Origin: Pseudomonadota bacterium
GTDB lineage: Bacteria > Desulfobacterota > Syntrophia > Syntrophales > JADFWA01
Direction: 5' to 3'
DNA: 8,495 nt
NCBI GenBank assembly: GCA_015222855.1
Contig: JADFWA010000158.1
Span: 1 to 8,495, forward strand
The position numbers and the translations under genes were made by a program. Below, piece by piece: positions 6,284 through 8,495 of the stretch; within the stretch, counting starts at the first letter, position 1, and every line of letters begins with the position of its first letter. The notes beneath the pieces are model-generated. The model was not told where the DNA came from. It made no database searches and was given only the letters and a program-made list of their open reading frames with translations.

Positions 6284-7188
6284 TAGATTATAGAAAAAGG
6301 CTGTAAATAACCTGCAATTTGATCCCGACTTCGCCGAATACTTCTGAAGGCTCTTGTAAGAGTGCTGAGCAGTTCATGTTCATCAACAAAATAACGGTTA
6401 TGGGGCCCCTTTATCCGAACGTAGTGCCAGATAGGTTCTGCCGCGTTTAGCTCTGGTGAGGATGGCGGCAGATTATATACTTTCCACCAAGAACGATTCT
6501 CAACGTAACTCAACGCTTCCAACTATTTCAATACTTTTTCGGGCTCCGGTAACAGGAATTAAGTGACTGGAGTCCTTTGCGTGCCCATGTGGCGTGTAGA
6601 GTGGAATCCTTTCGGAAGCTCACGCAGTCCTCGTGGATTGAGGCGGCTCCTTCCTGTTGGCTTTTTTTAGATTGCTCGGTAAGTATATCGGTGCCAGCGG
6701 TCCTGCTTTTCTCTATCCGCTTTGGCAAGGAGGCGTTTCGGGCACCCCACGGAAAATCCCAACTGGTAAAGAAGCTTCCGAACGTGAGCAGGATGGTAGG
6801 TGACGTTGAACTCCTCCTCGATAACCCGGGTAATCATGGGAGAGGTCCAGACCCCTGAAAGAAAGCCGTACGCCACAGGACCACTGTCAATGATATCACC
6901 CAAGGAAACCTTTTGCTCTTCTGACAGCTTTGGTATTCGGCCCGAACGATAGCCTTCCAAAAGACCTTCATAGCCTTGCTCTTCGTAGTCACATAACCAC
7001 TGAGATGCACGAGACAGCGGTGAATCCAAAATCTCGGCGATCTCACCGCTTGTTCGGCCATCGTTGTTGAGTAGAACTGCGTGAATCCGCTTGGCTACTC
7101 TGTAAGCACCATCCTGTTCTGCTTCTTTTCTCAGTCGGCGTAATTTCTCTGTTGTTTTGTAATGCAATCGCAATATACGAGCACGCAC
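6283..7188 (-). pseudogene. IS630 transposase, broken by two frameshifts and an internal deletion
   Basis: Three frames must be joined to read it. The first, 7188 to about 6667, holds the N-terminal helix-turn-helix (TSGEIAEILDSP...SQWLCDYEEQGYEGL, about 46-77) and RKLLYQLGFS; it starts at GTG with GGAAGGG six bases upstream. It ends at a TAA beside a run of seven A. The second frame, about 6668-6572, continues with SIHEDCVSFRKDSTLHATWARKG, carrying the first catalytic Asp. The third, about 6570-6505, reads IPVTGARKSIEIVGSVEL. The text then jumps to YVENRSWWKVYNLPPSSPEL and NAAEPIW (back in the first frame, to 6283), which holds the final catalytic acid. About 55-60 residues between VEL and ENRSW are absent, including the DNASYH-type motif with the second catalytic Asp. 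The protein cannot be an active DDE enzyme. Confidence 0.85.
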
Positions 7189-7240
7189 AAGAAACCCTTC
7201 CGTACGATAAGCATTACAATAAACAATATTTATATCAACT

Positions 7241-7262
7241 ATTTTCTTTTAATTATGCGCAG
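7241..7262 (-). repeat. Right terminal inverted repeat of the IS630 element
   Basis: Read on the minus strand it starts CTGCGCATAATTAAAAG and matches the left repeat at 6262-6283 at 20 of 22 positions. It lies 52 bases upstream of the transposase GTG start, leaving room for a promoter. Confidence 0.8.
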
Positions 7263-7306
7263 GTTACACAGTAATTTTCAATTTTCTACAGCTTTACTTA
7301 CCCTGA

Positions 7307-7813
7307 CTATCCCTCTTCCCATTTTTCTCTGATTTGCTCTTTAGCTTTTTCCCACTCCTTATCTAGAAGAGTATCATTCATTTCCTTTTCTAATTGCTCC
7401 ATCAATTGTGAAGCCTTGTCTTCCTGCCATTTTTCTTGGATTGCCGCTACTGCTGCTTCCCATTTTCGCTCCATTTCTTCTTGCTTTTCTTGTTCTTTTT
7501 TTATCATATCTTGTACTTCAGTGTACATCTTTTTGCCTTCAGCCGCTTCATTTGAACCTGGTTGTTTTTCAAATAAAGTATCCAGCGTTTCTATAGCCTT
7601 GACATATTCTTTGTCTTCGAAATATGCTTTGGCATTGTCTGAAAGCCGTTTTGCTCCATATTGGCTTTCCTCAAGTTCCTTTGTCAGTTCCTCATTTTGA
7701 TTCTTAACACTACTAACTACAGCAAAGTTCATTATGAGGAAAATAAGTAGCCCCCCAACTAAAAATGCAAAAATCCTATTAACCCAAATCCTCAGCTTTT
7801 CATTTTTGATCAC
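7307..7813 (-). CDS. Small membrane-anchored protein with TPR-like and Trp-rich coiled-coil repeats
   Basis: A 168-residue protein I do not recognise by name. A short basic N-terminus (Lys3, Lys6, Arg8, Arg13) precedes one hydrophobic segment at about 14-34, so it should be a single-pass protein with the tail outside the membrane. Next comes a charged helix (about 38-57) and a single TPR-like motif, AKAYFEDKEYVKAIETLDTL (61-80), with FEKQP following. The C-terminal third is strongly charged and helical, and contains two copies of a W-E-x-A-x3-I-x-E-K-W-x-E pattern, at 118-131 and 154-167. The start is GTG at 7813, chosen because AAGGAG (7820-7825) lies six bases upstream. A promoter is visible further up. 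It is a single gene next to a broken insertion sequence, with no hairpin terminator seen after its stop. It may be a scaffold or an envelope protein; the function is unknown. Confidence 0.75.
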   Translation of the reverse strand: MIKNEKLRIWVNRIFAFLVGGLLIFLIMNFAVVSSVKNQNEELTKELEESQYGAKRLSDNAKAYFEDKEYVKAIETLDTLFEKQPGSNEAAEGKKMYTEVQDMIKKEQEKQEEMERKWEAAVAAIQEKWQEDKASQLMEQLEKEMNDTLLDKEWEKAKEQIREKWEEG

Positions 7814-7819
7814 ATAACA

Positions 7820-7825
7820 CTCCTT
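7820..7825 (-). promoter_or_regulatory. Shine-Dalgarno site that fixes a GTG start
   Basis: AAGGAG on the minus strand lies six bases before GTG at 7811-7813. The ATG just upstream of that GTG is out of frame and followed at once by TGA, so the GTG is the likely start of the small membrane protein. Confidence 0.75.
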
Positions 7826-7860
7826 ATTAATACCTAGAATCTAAGAATATAGATACTTAC

Positions 7861-7888
7861 AATGTACGATATAGAAAAAAGAAGTCAA
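7861..7888 (-). promoter_or_regulatory. Candidate promoter of the small membrane protein gene
   Basis: On the minus strand TTGACT (7883-7888, 5/6 match to -35) is followed by 16 bases and TACATT (7861-7866, 4/6 match to -10). Transcription would start near 7854, giving a leader of about 40 bases with the AAGGAG site well placed. The promoter lies at the edge of the GC-rich right-hand block. Confidence 0.5.
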
Positions 7889-8163
7889 GCGGGTGGGTGG
7901 CAAGAAATTCTCAGCGCTGACGCACCGGGGATTGCCCTGGCCCTGAAGGGGGCTATGTCAGGGATTCTGTGTCAGACCGAAGAGTAACGTGGCCTGTGGA
8001 GGCCCCGTTTGAGTGATAGTAAAATCAATCGCGTCTTAAGCGGCGATGGGAGGGGTCGCCGGTCGCGCAGGCGTGGTGAGCGCTTCGCCGCTGGACCGTG
8101 CCGGTAGTGTGGAGGGCGGATTGTGCTCAGAGGCTGGCGGTATACCCGCTTGGGGAGATCTTG

Positions 8164-8222
8164 CGACCCGAATGGCGGTATCCGGCGCTACACGAGACGC
8201 ACCAATGCCGGGGTTCGGGTCG
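8164..8222 (+). repeat. Nine-base perfect inverted repeat enclosing 41 bases
   Basis: CGACCCGAA at 8164-8172 pairs perfectly with TTCGGGTCG at 8214-8222, with a possible G-T pair outside. It lies in the putative structured RNA and is the strongest long-range pairing I found there. Confidence 0.7.
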
Positions 8223-8252
8223 TTGAGGCATTTTCAATTCAGGTAGAGTGGC

Positions 8253-8286
8253 GAGAGCTGGGCCGAAACGAGGATTCCCAGATCTC
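8253..8286 (+). repeat. Hairpin with nine pairs and one mismatch
   Basis: GAGAGCTGGG at 8253-8262 pairs with CCCAGATCTC at 8277-8286 except for one internal G-A mismatch; the loop is 14 bases. It follows the nine-base stem at 8164-8222 and is part of the same candidate RNA. Confidence 0.65.
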
Positions 8287-8346
8287 TGAGCCTTGGTATG
8301 TCCTCATGAGCTATCAACTAGGCATGCTCGATACGAAGGCGCAGAT

Positions 8347-8362
8347 CCGGAACACCGGAACA
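8347..8362 (+). repeat. Perfect tandem duplication of 8 bases
   Basis: CCGGAACA occurs twice head to tail (8347-8354 and 8355-8362). It may be a small slippage duplication or part of the structure of the candidate RNA. Confidence 0.8.
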
Positions 8363-8495
8363 GCTCAGGGACAGTCTCTCGATCGTGTTGACAAGCTCAT
8401 GAATGGTTCGATCGCCGATCGCGTGAAAGGCCGCTTGACGCCGGCGTAGGGCTGGAGTGCCCCAGGCCGTCGCGGTGCCATATACCCAGGCGAGA

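Larger units (their letters stand above)
6262..7262 (-). mobile_element. Decayed IS630-family insertion sequence
   Basis: An element of about 1.0 kb bounded by 22-base inverted repeats (20 of 22 match) and filled by one broken minus-strand transposase of IS630 type. IS630/Tc1-like elements insert at TA. A TA lies at 6259-6260 outside the left repeat and another at 7265-7266 outside the right, but they are offset by one base relative to the repeats, so the exact ends are uncertain by a few bases. The transposase has lost roughly 55-60 codons, so an intact copy would be near 1.15-1.2 kb. It cannot transpose by itself. Confidence 0.82.
7890..8495 (+). other. GC-rich, poorly coding block with strong inverted repeats; possible structured RNA
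   Basis: This 600-base block is far GC-richer than the gene beside it (65% in one hand-counted line). Two plus-strand frames cross it (8046-8246 and a GTG-started 108-codon one at 8123-8449), but neither has a good ribosome site or a recognisable family; no long minus-strand frame is seen. It holds several inverted repeats: CCCTGGCCC/GGGC...CAGGG (7935-7963), a hairpin at 7986-8009, CGGCGA/TCGCCG (8041-8061), a perfect nine-base pair CGACCCGAA/TTCGGGTCG (8164-8172 with 8214-8222), and a nine-pair stem with one mismatch (8253-8262 with 8277-8286). This looks more like folded RNA than protein-coding DNA. The AGGTAGAGTGG stretch (8241-8251) and overall size recall the 5' half of some bacterial group II introns, whose reverse-transcriptase ORF would lie beyond 8495. 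No 5' GUGYG boundary or domain V is seen, so the intron identity is tentative. Confidence 0.35.

Noticed and set aside
6655..6680. Programmed frameshift at the A-run in the IS630 transposase
   Set aside because: Frameshifting is reported in some IS630 members, but here the TAA is met before the A-run can be used for slippage, and a second frameshift and an internal deletion downstream point to ordinary decay.
8378..8424. Three CGATCG palindromes, resembling cyanobacterial HIP1 sites
   Set aside because: None is the full GCGATCGC octamer and they cluster in one short GC-rich stretch, so they carry no taxonomic or functional weight.
1..8495. CRISPR array, tRNA or rRNA gene
   Set aside because: I saw no regularly spaced direct repeats, no tRNA-like cloverleaf with a conserved T-loop, and no rRNA signature on either strand.

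Overview
The window is bacterial DNA of mixed origin. Strong Shine-Dalgarno sites precede several genes, intergenic DNA is AT-rich, and promoter boxes are close to the sigma-70/sigma-A consensus. This would suit an anaerobic Gram-positive such as a clostridial lineage, but nothing here fixes the taxon. Base composition varies sharply. Single hand-counted 60-base lines gave about 42-45% GC in the first gene, 58% in the convergent glycosidase gene, 32% in the spacer beside the insertion sequence and 65% in the last 400 bases. This patchwork suggests several separately acquired pieces.

Layout: 1-386 is gene-free, with an unexplained GC-richer left edge and an AT-rich leader. At 387-4584 there is a tight three-gene plus-strand operon: a GT4 glycosyltransferase fused to a helical toroid-like domain, a short GH130 mannoside phosphorylase-like enzyme, and a second GT4 glycosyltransferase. 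Convergent to it, only 7 bases away, lies a long GH130-family gene (4592-6064, minus) with a near-consensus promoter that puts the transcript start almost on the ATG. At 6262-7262 is a decayed IS630-family insertion sequence with matching inverted repeats and a transposase broken by two frameshifts and an internal deletion. At 7307-7813 (minus) is a small membrane-anchored protein with one TPR-like motif and a duplicated Trp-rich helical motif. From about 7890 to the right edge is GC-rich, poorly coding DNA with several strong inverted repeats, best read as a structured RNA and possibly the 5' part of a group II intron whose ORF lies beyond the window.

How the genes may work together: the two glycosyltransferases could build a glycan or glycoconjugate from nucleotide sugars. 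The short GH130 enzyme keeps every residue I would expect to hold phosphate, so it may recycle the product, or a manno-oligosaccharide, to mannose-1-phosphate. The long GH130 protein has changed two or three of those positions and may be a hydrolase or have another activity. I infer a synthesis-plus-turnover module for a mannose-containing oligosaccharide; the sugar itself cannot be read from the sequence. The insertion sequence, the small membrane protein and the two window edges look unrelated to this module.
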